A stretch of 21,913 nt of DNA from Thermoplasmata archaeon. Lineage in GTDB: Archaea > Thermoplasmatota > E2 > DHVEG-1 > B18-G2. Numbering within the stretch: the stretch's first letter is position 1; each line of letters starts with the position of its first letter. This document shows, one piece after another, positions 1-7,275 of this stretch. Below the pieces are notes generated by a model. That model had not been told where the DNA came from. It was given only the letters and a program-made list of their open reading frames with translations, and ran no database searches. Made by a program: the position numbers and the translations under genes. The DNA lies in contig JAGHAD010000025.1 in NCBI GenBank assembly GCA_021161685.1, positions 1-21,913 on the forward strand, given 5' to 3'.

Positions 1-587
1 CCATCGTAATCACCGGATGCAATCCTTAAGTGTATGCTTTCTTCTAAGTTTATCCTTTTGCTTCTTTTGTGAATGATTAAATTATAATCCCGAAAATGAT
101 CCGATCCATCATTTAATGCCAGTATTGCGCTTCCATTAACGTAATAAGGCAAACCATTATACCACCTGTATTGATCGAAGGTGAAGATTAAATCGATATC
201 TCCATCCTGATCATAGTCTCCCGCATCCAGATCAACGATGTAGGAATAATTGAAACCAATAACAACCTTTCCTTTGAAAGTTAGGTTGCCTTGGTTATAA
301 AAAATAGCTATCGCTGAGTAGTTAAAAGGTTTCGTTGCATATGATACAGCAAAATCCAACAATCCATCATGATTAAAATCTGCTGTTGCTAATCCACTTG
401 CAGTTTGACCAAACGAAACGTTTAAACGGTAAACTCTAAAAAGACCGCTCGATAAGTTCGCCTTTTCCTCTATGAAACGGGAGCAGAAATAGTGCGATTC
501 ATGTATCCCATGTTCGGCTGATAGAAGAAAGTAAGCAATCGTTAAAACGCAAATTGGTATTAGGATTACCCAGTATCTTAAATTCAT
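1..587 (-). CDS. FG-GAP/VCBS-repeat exported protein, partial (C-terminus beyond left edge)
   Basis: I translated this partial frame by hand from the ATG at 587-585; 195 codons stay open to the window edge. Residues 1-23 are a hydrophobic segment (NLRYWVILIPICVLTIAYFL) that would be a signal anchor or signal peptide, so the protein is probably surface-exposed. Calcium-binding loops of the FG-GAP/VCBS beta-propeller type follow: ADFNHDGLLDF, GDYDQDGDIDLIF, and a third, GDYDG, cut by the edge. The start overlaps the stop of the upstream gene as ATGA, so the two are translationally coupled. It is a clear paralogue of that neighbour: both contain FGQ-A-GL followed by ADF(N/D)HDGL and, further on, IFYN(Q/R)GNLTF. 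The ligand or function is unknown; such propellers usually mediate adhesion or protein contacts. The family call is firm, the role is not. Confidence 0.85.
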   Translation of the reverse strand, partial: MNLRYWVILIPICVLTIAYFLLSAEHGIHESHYFCSRFIEEKANLSSGLFRVYRLNVSFGQTASGLATADFNHDGLLDFAVSYATKPFNYSAIAIFYNQGNLTFKGKVVIGFNYSYIVDLDAGDYDQDGDIDLIFTFDQYRWYNGLPYYVNGSAILALNDGSDHFRDYNLIIHKRSKRINLEESIHLRIASGDYD

Positions 588-1765
588 GATATACACAAGT
601 TCCTCTTGAGATACACCCAGCCGAAGTCACAACCATAGTAATCCAATATCGATATAAGTAGATCTGCATCTCCATCCTTGTCAAAGTCTGCTGCTTCTAA
701 GATTCCTCCAGTTCCCCCATATCCGTATTTATGTACGATTCCTGCACTTGTGAAGTTTGCCGATCCATCGTTCAAGAAGAGTTCTATCTTCCCTGCTTGA
801 TCACCTGTGATAAAATCAAAGTCTCCATCCATATCAAAATCTGCGGAAGCTATAGATGGATGAATCCTATGTAAACCCAACATTATCCTTAGTGGAGCCT
901 GCACTTTAAAAAGGAACCATAAACCCAACCAGATGCGTAGAGGTTTTCCTCTTTCAGCTATTAACCTAGGTGGAGCAAAGGTCTCATTACCAACATTTTC
1001 AAGATAAAAGATTTGACCTTTTACATATATGGGCCATGGTCTGAATATACCATACCATTCAAAGTAACTTGCTCCGAATAGGATATCTATGTCTCCATCG
1101 TTATCAAAATCTCTAGCAACTAGGTCTTGTATAGACATTTGTTCATCCCATGTATTGAAATGGTATATGTCCTTCCTCTCAAAAGTTAGGTTTCCGCGGT
1201 TGTAGAATATTGAAATTGTTTCATACTCAGTAGGAAGAGTTTCGTGTGACACTACAAAGTCTACCAGACCATCATGATCAAAATCAGCTGAATCTAATCC
1301 GAAAGCGCATTGACCAAAATCAGCATATACATAATAGCTGAAATTTGGTTTGTCTTTTTCACCCCCTCCATTTATCCAAATCCAAACCCTTCCTCCTATG
1401 TCTGAAAGGATAAAATCCTGGTAGCCATCGTTATTAAAGTCTGCAACAGCAAATCTGCCCATTACGACAAGAGGCTCTTCTTCCCCAATAGAAGAGTAGA
1501 GGATTGATTTTTCAAATTTGCCACCTTTATTCGTTACCATATAGATAGATATGTCTCCGCCTTCCAGGAAATCTAAATCTCCATCGTTGTCATAATCGAT
1601 GGCTGCAAGCGATGGAACCAGTCCTCCTTCGTGCGTTTGATCAAGCTTCTCTCCAGGGCCAGGATCAAAGTACTTTCGACATTCTGGATCGAAAGGCATA
1701 GATGAAAGTGCTGAAGGAGAGAGAAGTACAGCCACTAGGAGTATACATGCATATCCTGTCTTCAT
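584..1765 (-). CDS. Secreted FG-GAP/VCBS-repeat protein (six Ca-binding repeats)
   Basis: Predicted 393-residue exported protein. The start chosen is ATG 1765-1763 because it opens a typical signal peptide (MKTGYACILLVAVLLSPSALSS, likely cleavage near residue 22) and has GGTGA 7-12 nt upstream; longer in-frame starts would run into the preceding gene and hide the signal peptide. Six D-x-(D/N)-x-D-G-x-x-D loops lie at about residues 57-65, 109-117, 161-169, 219-227, 309-317 and 360-368, the calcium loops of FG-GAP/VCBS blades, so a six- or seven-bladed propeller is likely. It ends in ATGA with the next paralogous gene. The 46-nt leader region downstream of the CARDB-like gene is T-rich on this strand and might end the upstream transcript. 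No catalytic domain is visible. Surface adhesion or complex assembly is an inference from the family. Confidence 0.88.
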   Translation of the reverse strand: MKTGYACILLVAVLLSPSALSSMPFDPECRKYFDPGPGEKLDQTHEGGLVPSLAAIDYDNDGDLDFLEGGDISIYMVTNKGGKFEKSILYSSIGEEEPLVVMGRFAVADFNNDGYQDFILSDIGGRVWIWINGGGEKDKPNFSYYVYADFGQCAFGLDSADFDHDGLVDFVVSHETLPTEYETISIFYNRGNLTFERKDIYHFNTWDEQMSIQDLVARDFDNDGDIDILFGASYFEWYGIFRPWPIYVKGQIFYLENVGNETFAPPRLIAERGKPLRIWLGLWFLFKVQAPLRIMLGLHRIHPSIASADFDMDGDFDFITGDQAGKIELFLNDGSANFTSAGIVHKYGYGGTGGILEAADFDKDGDADLLISILDYYGCDFGWVYLKRNLCIS

Positions 1766-1811
1766 CCTCGTAGTCACCCAAATAAAAGATAAAGGGAAAA
1801 GTTTTTTAAGG

Positions 1812-2303
1812 TTAGTAGAAGGTAAACCATCCGAAGGCCTGGTTGTTATCTTCATTGCTCTCTTGTACCCAGTTGCCGGCATCTGCCCATGCTCTGCAAT
1901 AGTAGGTACCTGCTTCGTATGGAAACGGCTCGGAGTAAGCCCATTTGCTGCGTCCAGCTCTTAGCCCAAGCCAGAAATAGTCCTTTCCAAAACACTTCCA
2001 TTCATTGTCAATCTGAACGTGGAAAGCTGTGTAAAATACATGGGCATATCCATCCCCTGCATTGTGGACCAATGCTCTTACCCGGTTGAATGTAGTTTTC
2101 TTGAATACAGTTATCTCTAGGTCGGGCGAGCGTCCATATTTTTCATTTTCAGCCAGTAGTTCTTCTATTTCAGCCCATTCCTCTGGAGTTACATGCTTTT
2201 TCTGCTCTTCCAGGATGCTTTTCTCGTCCACTGCCGTTGCTACCCCTAGCAGCGCTGTTGTTGCCAACAGCCCTGCTGTTAACAAATGAATTACTCCTCT
2301 CAT
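1812..2303 (-). CDS. Small exported protein with CARDB-like domain
   Basis: A 163-residue protein. The N-terminus (MRGVIHLLTAGLLATTALLGVATAV) is a signal peptide. A charged helical stretch at residues 27-56 (rich in E/K, possibly coiled coil) follows, then a beta-sandwich domain of about 100 residues. The end of that domain resembles CARDB/APHP domains: the pattern is RAWAD-x-x-N-W-V-x-ESNE-x-NN, the usual last strands of such Ig-like folds. Two cysteines (in EWKCF and YYCRAW) could form a disulfide outside the cell. No Shine-Dalgarno precedes the ATG, but a BRE/TATA-like element lies about 20-35 nt upstream, suggesting a leaderless mRNA. Adjacent to two FG-GAP genes on the same strand, it may be part of a surface protein set. 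Specific function unknown. Confidence 0.75.
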   Translation of the reverse strand: MRGVIHLLTAGLLATTALLGVATAVDEKSILEEQKKHVTPEEWAEIEELLAENEKYGRSPDLEITVFKKTTFNRVRALVHNAGDGYAHVFYTAFHVQIDNEWKCFGKDYFWLGLRAGRSKWAYSEPFPYEAGTYYCRAWADAGNWVQESNEDNNQAFGWFTFY

Positions 2304-2319
2304 GAGGATGTCTAAAGAT

Positions 2320-2340
2320 TTTTTTTAAAATTTTTTCGAA
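2320..2340 (-). promoter_or_regulatory. Putative BRE/TATA promoter for the CARDB-like gene
   Basis: Read on the minus strand, CGAAAA (2339-2334, BRE-like) is followed directly by ATTTTAAAAAA (TATA-like). The A/T box is centred about 25 nt upstream of the ATG at 2303, the spacing expected for an archaeal leaderless transcript. No ribosome-binding site is present, which fits. Inference from sequence pattern only. Confidence 0.45.
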
Positions 2341-2623
2341 ATTTGTTGCCGTGTTGAAAGGTTGGTCACCGAGATTTTTGGAGAAAACACTTGTCTGTGG
2401 AGTTATAGTTTTGAGGCTGGAATAACCTTTCTCCTATAGGAATTGCATGGCCTTGTCCCATTTGGATTGCGGAAGACGCTTTTGGGATCTCTGCTTTGGA
2501 TCGATCATCCCTTTTATAGGTTTGGAGGCTACCGGCATACATGAAGGAAAACGGGTCTTCGCCATTTACGGCTTCGCCCTGCTCAGTGTGGCAATCGGAG
2601 AGAACATTAGCCAATTTCCCTAA
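2341..2623. other. Non-coding stretch with doubtful minus-strand ORF
   Basis: No convincing gene is seen between the 3' end of fumB and the promoter of the CARDB-like gene. A minus-strand reading frame of 82 codons (TTG start at 2614, stop at 2366) is open, but it starts from TTG 10 nt after the fumB stop, has no Shine-Dalgarno, and gives a protein (TEQGEAVNGEDPF..., ending in ...YNSTDKCFLQKSR) that I do not recognise. It could be a degraded remnant of the 3' end of a mobile-element gene, a 3' UTR, or noise. Base composition looks more G/C-rich than the neighbouring intergenic DNA. No tRNA, terminator hairpin or repeat was found here. Confidence 0.3.
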
Positions 2624-3166
2624 TTAGCTCTCTAAAGCCTTCTCATAAATATCATTCCCTCTGGTATCTATCCCTACAAATAGAGGAAGATCCTCAACTT
2701 CTAGCTCTCTCACAGCTTCAGTGCCAAGATCTTCATAGGCAATGATTCTCGATGATTTCACTTTCTTGCACAGGAGCGCAGCAACTCCGCCAGTTGCTAC
2801 GAAATATACACCCTTGTACTTCTTTAAAGCTTCCTTTACCTCCTTCCCCCTCATCCCTTTTCCAATGGTACCTCTGAGACCCAATTTGTGCAGTATAGGA
2901 GTGTACTTATCCATCCTGTAGCTTGTTGTTGGTCCACAGGGCCCTATAACATATCCAGGTTTAGCTGGAGCAGGACCAACGTAGAAGATAACCTGATCCT
3001 TGATATCGAAAGGTAAGTCCTCTCCCCTCTCTATAGCTTCCATAAACCTTCTATGAGCCATGTCCCTAGCTGTATAGATCTTACCGCTCAAATATACTCT
3101 ATCGCCAGCCCTGAGATCTATAACATCTTCCTCTTTCAAGGGAGTTTTCAACTTGAATACCCTCAT
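2624..3166 (-). CDS. fumB: Class I fumarate hydratase, beta (C-terminal) subunit
   Basis: A 180-residue protein matching the C-terminal domain of iron-sulfur class I fumarases, which archaea encode as a separate subunit. With the alpha subunit it interconverts fumarate and malate in the cytoplasm. Visible family signatures are IGPCGPTTSYRMDKYTP at residues 74-90, IGKGM at 101-105, the FVATGGVAALL strand-loop at 122-132, and a C-terminal GIDTRGNDIYEKAL at 165-178. The length is normal for the split subunit. The ATG at 3166 overlaps the fumA stop as ATGA, and this is the last gene of the long tfr-kor-hdr-mvh-fum run. In that setting it supplies fumarate from malate for the fumarate reductase at the head of the operon. 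L(+)-tartrate dehydratase is the usual alternative for this family, but the gene company makes fumarase much more likely. Confidence 0.93.
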   Translation of the reverse strand: MRVFKLKTPLKEEDVIDLRAGDRVYLSGKIYTARDMAHRRFMEAIERGEDLPFDIKDQVIFYVGPAPAKPGYVIGPCGPTTSYRMDKYTPILHKLGLRGTIGKGMRGKEVKEALKKYKGVYFVATGGVAALLCKKVKSSRIIAYEDLGTEAVRELEVEDLPLFVGIDTRGNDIYEKALES

Positions 3167-4011
3167 ATTATCACCGTCTTTTGCCTGGCTGCGTGACAGT
3201 TTATATTTACCGCAACTGGCATCATGGCTATATGAACCGGAAAGGTTTCGATGTGAACAGCCAAAGCAGTTGTTTTTCCTCCAAATCCCATTGGACCTAT
3301 TCCCAGCTTATTTATCTCTTCCAGCAACTCATCTTCCAATCTCGCAAACCTTTCATCCTCGTTATGCTTACCCAAAGGCCTTCGCAATACAGCTTTTTTC
3401 GCAAGGAAGGCTGCCTTCTCAAACGTTCCTCCTATTCCAACCCCAACTATTATTGGAGGACACGGATTTCCGCCGGCTTTTCTCACAGTTTCTATCACGA
3501 ATCTCTTTACTCCTTCGATCCCATCCGCTGCAGATAGCATCTTTATTGCCGACATGTTCTCGCTACCTCCTCCCTTTGGACAGAATGTTATCTTTATCTT
3601 ATCTCCTGGAACGAGATCGAGATGGATAACAGCTGGAGTATTGTCTCCGGTATTCTTCCTATCTATAACTGGATCATACACCATCGATTTCCTCAGGTAT
3701 CCCTCGCTATATCCCTTTCTCACACCCTCGTTTATCGCATCGTAGAGATATCCATTCTCTATCCTAACATCCTGTCCAAGCTCGATAAGGAAAACGCTGG
3801 TTCCACAATCCTGGCATATCGGTAACTTCTCTCTCTCAGCTATCTTGTAGTTCTCTATGATCTCATCAAGCACCTGCCTTGCAATTTGATTATCTTCTCT
3901 CTCCCTAGCTTCTTCCAGAGCCTTTTTAACATCTTCTGGCAAATAGTAGTTTGCATCCATGCAGAGCTTTGCCACAGCCTCAACTATCTCCTTAGCATCG
4001 ATCACCCTCAT
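3163..4011 (-). CDS. fumA: Class I fumarate hydratase, alpha (N-terminal, Fe-S) subunit
   Basis: The 282-residue catalytic half of a split class I fumarase. Three cysteines in the family contexts bind the [4Fe-4S] cluster: C66 in [10 protein letters not shown]184 in [11 protein letters not shown], and C272 in INCHAARQ. The block [12 protein letters not shown] (143-154) and GGKTTALAV (244-252) are also diagnostic. The residue after CQD is C rather than the common T (CQDTG), giving an extra cysteine at 69. Start at ATG 4011-4009 overlaps the mvhD stop (ATGA), and the gene is coupled to fumB the same way. Oxygen sensitivity is expected of the family and fits an anaerobe. Tartrate dehydratase is a less likely alternative. 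Confidence 0.94.
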   Translation of the reverse strand: MRVIDAKEIVEAVAKLCMDANYYLPEDVKKALEEAREREDNQIARQVLDEIIENYKIAEREKLPICQDCGTSVFLIELGQDVRIENGYLYDAINEGVRKGYSEGYLRKSMVYDPVIDRKNTGDNTPAVIHLDLVPGDKIKITFCPKGGGSENMSAIKMLSAADGIEGVKRFVIETVRKAGGNPCPPIIVGVGIGGTFEKAAFLAKKAVLRRPLGKHNEDERFARLEDELLEEINKLGIGPMGFGGKTTALAVHIETFPVHIAMMPVAVNINCHAARQKTVII

Positions 4012-4421
4012 CTTTTCACCTTCAGGGGATTTGGTCCAAGCTTCTTCAATTCCTCGACAAACTCCTTCACGACCTCTGCGAATCTCCTTCCTTCAGATGC
4101 AGATACGTAAACGAATTTTACCCTTTCTGGTTCCAAACCAAGCTCCTCAAGTAATTTCCTAACCAATTCTACTCTCCTTACTGCTTTATAGTTTCCAGAC
4201 TGGTAATGACAATCTCCAGGGTGACAGCCAGCAACCAACACACCATCCGCTCCGAGCTTTAAAGCTTCTAAGATGAAAATGGGATCAACCCTCCCAGAGC
4301 ACATCACCCTTATTGGTCTGATATTTGGAGGATACTGAATCCTACTCGTTCCAGCGAGATCAGCTCCAGCATATGCGCACCAATTGCAGAGGAAACCAAC
4401 TATTCTCGGCTCAAAATCCAT
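4008..4421 (-). CDS. mvhD: MvhD-type [2Fe-2S] subunit of F420-non-reducing hydrogenase
   Basis: A 137-residue protein of the MvhD/VhuD family, the small iron-sulfur protein that carries electrons from the MvhAG hydrogenase to HdrA. Five cysteines are in family positions: C12 and C15 (LCNWCAY), C41 (VMCSGR), C66 and C71 ([10 protein letters not shown]). The [10 protein letters not shown] and [13 protein letters not shown] blocks are also characteristic. It is a stand-alone protein here, not fused to HdrA as in some lineages. ATG 4421 is preceded by GGAGGGTGAGATAA, a strong ribosome-binding site, and the gene overlaps the maturation protease by 11 nt and fumA by 4 nt. Its presence argues that the hydrogenase and HdrABC in this run form one complex. 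Confidence 0.95.
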   Translation of the reverse strand: MDFEPRIVGFLCNWCAYAGADLAGTSRIQYPPNIRPIRVMCSGRVDPIFILEALKLGADGVLVAGCHPGDCHYQSGNYKAVRRVELVRKLLEELGLEPERVKFVYVSASEGRRFAEVVKEFVEELKKLGPNPLKVKR

Positions 4422-4860
4422 TTATCTCACCCTCCACAACCTTCACAGCCCTTGGAATCGCCTTCTTAACTTCCTCGCTGATCCTTTCTTTGAAGTCGAT
4501 CTCATTTACCAAGATCCCAACAACCACTATCTTTTTCGGTATCTCCTTTATTCCGCTCCTCTTTGCTATACCTATCGCATCGAGAAAGCTCAGGGCATGG
4601 GGCGTTTTCAGGCTATTGCTATCTAATTCTTTGATGATAAACTTCTTCACCTTACCAACCTCTTTTTTATCATTCGTTACCAATGCATCGACGATCATAG
4701 CCTTATCATATCCCAGTATCTCTTCCAGCAAGCCAAAACCGGAAGTCATTGTTTCTTTGATCTCCGCATTAATCTTTCCCTTTAACCTCCTGACAACCTC
4801 TAACCCAACCGCATCATCTCCAAGTATGGGATTTCCAACACCAACCACTATCTGCTTCAA
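4411..4860 (-). CDS. Hydrogenase maturation endopeptidase (HycI/FrhD family)
   Basis: A 149-residue Ni-dependent protease that removes the C-terminal tail of a NiFe hydrogenase large subunit after nickel insertion. The signature [21 protein letters not shown] is at residues 5-26. Likely metal ligands are D16, D58 (IVDAL) and H88 (KTPHAL), at spacings very close to those of E. coli HycI. The start is taken as TTG 4860-4858: it puts the conserved beta strand at the N-terminus, has GGTGA about 8 nt upstream, and overlaps the mvhA stop as TTGA. An upstream ATG would add 33 residues that read as out-of-frame mvhA sequence. Position directly after mvhA points to MvhA as the substrate. Confidence 0.93.
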   Translation of the reverse strand: MKQIVVGVGNPILGDDAVGLEVVRRLKGKINAEIKETMTSGFGLLEEILGYDKAMIVDALVTNDKKEVGKVKKFIIKELDSNSLKTPHALSFLDAIGIAKRSGIKEIPKKIVVVGILVNEIDFKERISEEVKKAIPRAVKVVEGEINGF

Positions 4861-6311
4861 TCCCTTCTCACCACCTTCACCAGTTTTCCATCTGCATCGT
4901 ACAGATCCACTTCCAACAGCATTCCGCCTGGAAGTGAGTGGGATGCGCAGGCTAAGCATGGATCATAAGCTCTGAAAGCCATCTCTATCATGTTGAGCAA
5001 GCCTTCCTTGATCTTTCCATTCCTTATCATTGCTTTGGCTGCCTTCCTTACCGACATGGTTATCGCTCCCGCATTGCTCGTTGTTGCGACTATGAAATTA
5101 GCTCTTTCGATCAATCCCTTTTCAGAAACCTTATAATGGTGTATCAATACCCCTCTTGCAGCCTCGACTGCACCGAAGCCTTCGCCCGGCTTTCCAACCG
5201 GATTTCTAATATTTTTTGATGTTATCTCCGAATCATTGACCAGTTCAAGTCCTCTTTCTGCAGCGTATATTATCTCTATTAACCTAGCCCAGTGATATGC
5301 GAGGGTAGAATTTACCGGTTTACCAAGCTCTTTAAACATCCTTTTGAACTCCTCATTTGCTATTGGAGTCGCCAGCTCATCAGATGCATTCAATCTTCCC
5401 AAAGGACCGACCCTGTAGATACCGCTATCCTTTCCATCCTTGAGTCCCTTCCAACCCATCTTTTTAAGATAAGGAAACTTGACATAGCTCCACTCCTCGA
5501 CGTGCTCAGCTATATGCTTCTGATAATCCCTAACATCGAACTTCAAAACCTCCTTACCTTCTTGATCCACAACCCTTATCTTGCCATCATAGAAGTTAAG
5601 CCTGTTCTTATCATCTACCAAGCCCATGTTGTAGGTTTTTAAACTATAAGGATCACTCTTGATCATATCAATGTATCTCTCTTTCTTCAGAACGAACTTA
5701 TCGAATAAATCAACCGAAAATCTGGCAAAATCGAGGCAGGATTTCAGCATTTTCTCTATTTCTTTTCTCTCCTCCTCTGTCAGAGGCTTTGAAACTCCTC
5801 CAGGTATACCATGAACCGGATGGGTTGCCTTCCCTCCTATTATTTCAACTATTTTTTGCCCATAGGCTCTGTGCTTGATAATTTCTTTCCCTATATTCAG
5901 CCCAGCCTTCTCGATCAGACCAAAGATGTTCCTCTTCGACGGAGGAGCATCTGGACTTACAAGAAAATCAACCCCTCCCAAGAAATAGAAGTGAAGGATG
6001 TGATCATAGATCATGTATCCGCAATATGCAAGCTCCCTCAGCTTCTTTGCTGTTGGAGGCGGATCAACGCCAAACGCATCATCGAGAGCCTTGACCGATG
6101 CGGTATGGTGCGCCACTGGACAGACTCCGCATATCCTAGATGTTATCTGGGGCATGTCTTCCGCTCTTCTACCTTGGCAGAACTTCTCAAAACCTCTAAG
6201 TTCTGGGATCTGCAGATATGCATCTCTTACGTTCCCCTTCTCGTCCAAGAATATCGCTATCTTTCCATGCCCCTCTAATCTAGTAATCGGCTCTATGGTT
6301 ATCTTCTTCGT
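4857..6311 (-). CDS. mvhA: NiFe hydrogenase large subunit MvhA (no canonical start codon)
   Basis: Large subunit of the F420-non-reducing [NiFe] hydrogenase, which splits H2 and feeds HdrA through MvhG and MvhD. The nickel-binding cysteine pairs are both present: RICGVCPVAHH (C61, C64) and DPCLACASH (C452, C455), counting from codon 6311. A 26-residue tail after H458 is the expected target of the adjacent endopeptidase. The first usable standard start is TTG 6248, but the conserved N-terminus (KKITIEPITRLEGHGKIAIF) lies upstream in frame, with no ATG, GTG or TTG in it. The family start would fall at ACG 6311-6309, 8 nt after GGAGG, overlapping mvhG by 13 nt and giving 484 residues. Either ACG is used, or an ATG-to-ACG change or assembly error is present. 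Identity is certain, start is not. Confidence 0.9.
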   Translation of the reverse strand, partial: TKKITIEPITRLEGHGKIAIFLDEKGNVRDAYLQIPELRGFEKFCQGRRAEDMPQITSRICGVCPVAHHTASVKALDDAFGVDPPPTAKKLRELAYCGYMIYDHILHFYFLGGVDFLVSPDAPPSKRNIFGLIEKAGLNIGKEIIKHRAYGQKIVEIIGGKATHPVHGIPGGVSKPLTEEERKEIEKMLKSCLDFARFSVDLFDKFVLKKERYIDMIKSDPYSLKTYNMGLVDDKNRLNFYDGKIRVVDQEGKEVLKFDVRDYQKHIAEHVEEWSYVKFPYLKKMGWKGLKDGKDSGIYRVGPLGRLNASDELATPIANEEFKRMFKELGKPVNSTLAYHWARLIEIIYAAERGLELVNDSEITSKNIRNPVGKPGEGFGAVEAARGVLIHHYKVSEKGLIERANFIVATTSNAGAITMSVRKAAKAMIRNGKIKEGLLNMIEMAFRAYDPCLACASHSLPGGMLLEVDLYDADGKLVKVVRRD

Positions 6312-7275
6312 TTTATCACCCTCCTGTTTATTATCGCAGCGGGTAAGCTGTACTTGTAGAATGTTCCAACGAGGTCAACGATCTGATCGATCAATTCCTT
6401 CGATTTCCTCTCATCTTCTTCCTCTCCTTCTATGCCAAGGACAGAAGCCAAGGCTGAGATCATCTTTGCACCCTGATCCCTCGAATTTGGAAGGAGACCC
6501 ATACAACCGGTGCATGGCATGCCAGCCTTTATACATGCTGCACCGCATCCTGCTCTTGTTGCTGGGCCCATACAGATTATGCCCTGCTCCAGGAAGCATT
6601 TGTTCTCAACCTTATCAACCTCGTGTATCCTTTTTATTCCAGATATCTTCTTTTTGCTCTTTTCAAAAGGACATTCATCACACACCGATTTCATCGGAGC
6701 GAGAACGCTTCCCTTTGGAGGAAGCTCTTTTCCGTTGAGCAACCTATCAAATGCTTCCTCAATTATCTTAACCGGAGGCGGACAGCCCGGTATGTAGTAA
6801 TCCACCTCTACAACCTGATCCAAAGTTTTTACAACGTCATAGAATTCCGGAAGTTCGAGATCCCCTTCCTTTACCTTTACTTTCTCCTTTGGTACGATCC
6901 TCTTTGGATTCGGAGTGGTTAGATTTTCTATGTAAATCTCTTTAAAAATTTCGTCCTTATCAAACAGATTGGCAAGTCCAGGTATCCCTCCATAACATGC
7001 GCAGGCGCCAAACGCTATCATGTACTTCGACTTTTTCCTGAGCAGCTTTGCGAGTTTTTCATTCTCCGATGTTCTTATGGCTCCATTGAAAAAACAAAAA
7101 TCTATACTCTTGTTCTCCATTCTCTCGACATCCTTGTACTTTGTATCCATCGCAACGGGCCAGAAGACTATATCTGCTTTCTCTATCACCTCCAGTATCT
7201 TCTCATTATATCTAAAACCGCAACCTCGCAACCTCCACAGCTCGAAGCCCAGTAGAATGCAAGCTTCTTTTTCAT
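6299..7275 (-). CDS. mvhG: NiFe hydrogenase small subunit MvhG, interrupted by a -1 frame change
   Basis: Small electron-transfer subunit of the hydrogenase, holding three Fe-S clusters. ATG 7275 overlaps the hdrB stop (TGATG). The first 22 codons read MKKKLAFYWASSCGGCEVAVLD and supply the proximal-cluster cysteines C13 and C16. That frame then stops at TGA 7188-7186. The rest of the protein (YNEKILEVIEKADIVFWPVAMD onward) continues in the next frame from about 7210. Joining them needs one base re-read or one missing base restored near 7207-7212, and gives exactly 325 residues. Further family cysteines are present: FGACACYGG, PGCPP, VCDECP and the C-terminal ferredoxin-like set (GIICMGP, AGCGAAC, MPCTGC). 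If the shift is real and uncorrected, the long frame lacks the proximal-cluster motif and the enzyme would be dead. Confidence 0.88.

Noticed and set aside
499..684. 61-codon minus-strand frame across the junction of the two FG-GAP genes
   Set aside because: It is out of frame with both genes, which have clear repeat motifs and an ATGA junction.
4861..4959. Maturation protease with a 33-residue longer N-terminus
   Set aside because: The extra residues come from mvhA in another frame, and TTG 4860 has a good ribosome site and a TTGA junction.
4325..4975. Long plus-strand frame (216 codons) opposite mvhD and the protease
   Set aside because: It is a shadow of two well-identified minus-strand genes and has no recognisable domain.
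7186..7188. TGA in the mvhG start frame read as selenocysteine
   Set aside because: Sequence after codon 22 in that frame does not resemble MvhG, while the neighbouring frame does. All expected metal ligands of MvhA, MvhD and HdrA are ordinary cysteines.
7205..7220. Classical slippery heptamer for programmed -1 frameshifting in mvhG
   Set aside because: Around GTT TTA GAT ATA no X-XXY-YYZ pattern is in the right phase, so a simple programmed slip is not supported.
6299..7231. mvhG starting at TTG 7231
   Set aside because: This start yields RGCGFR-like residues from the wrong frame and loses the proximal cysteines; the proper N-terminus is encoded upstream from ATG 7275.
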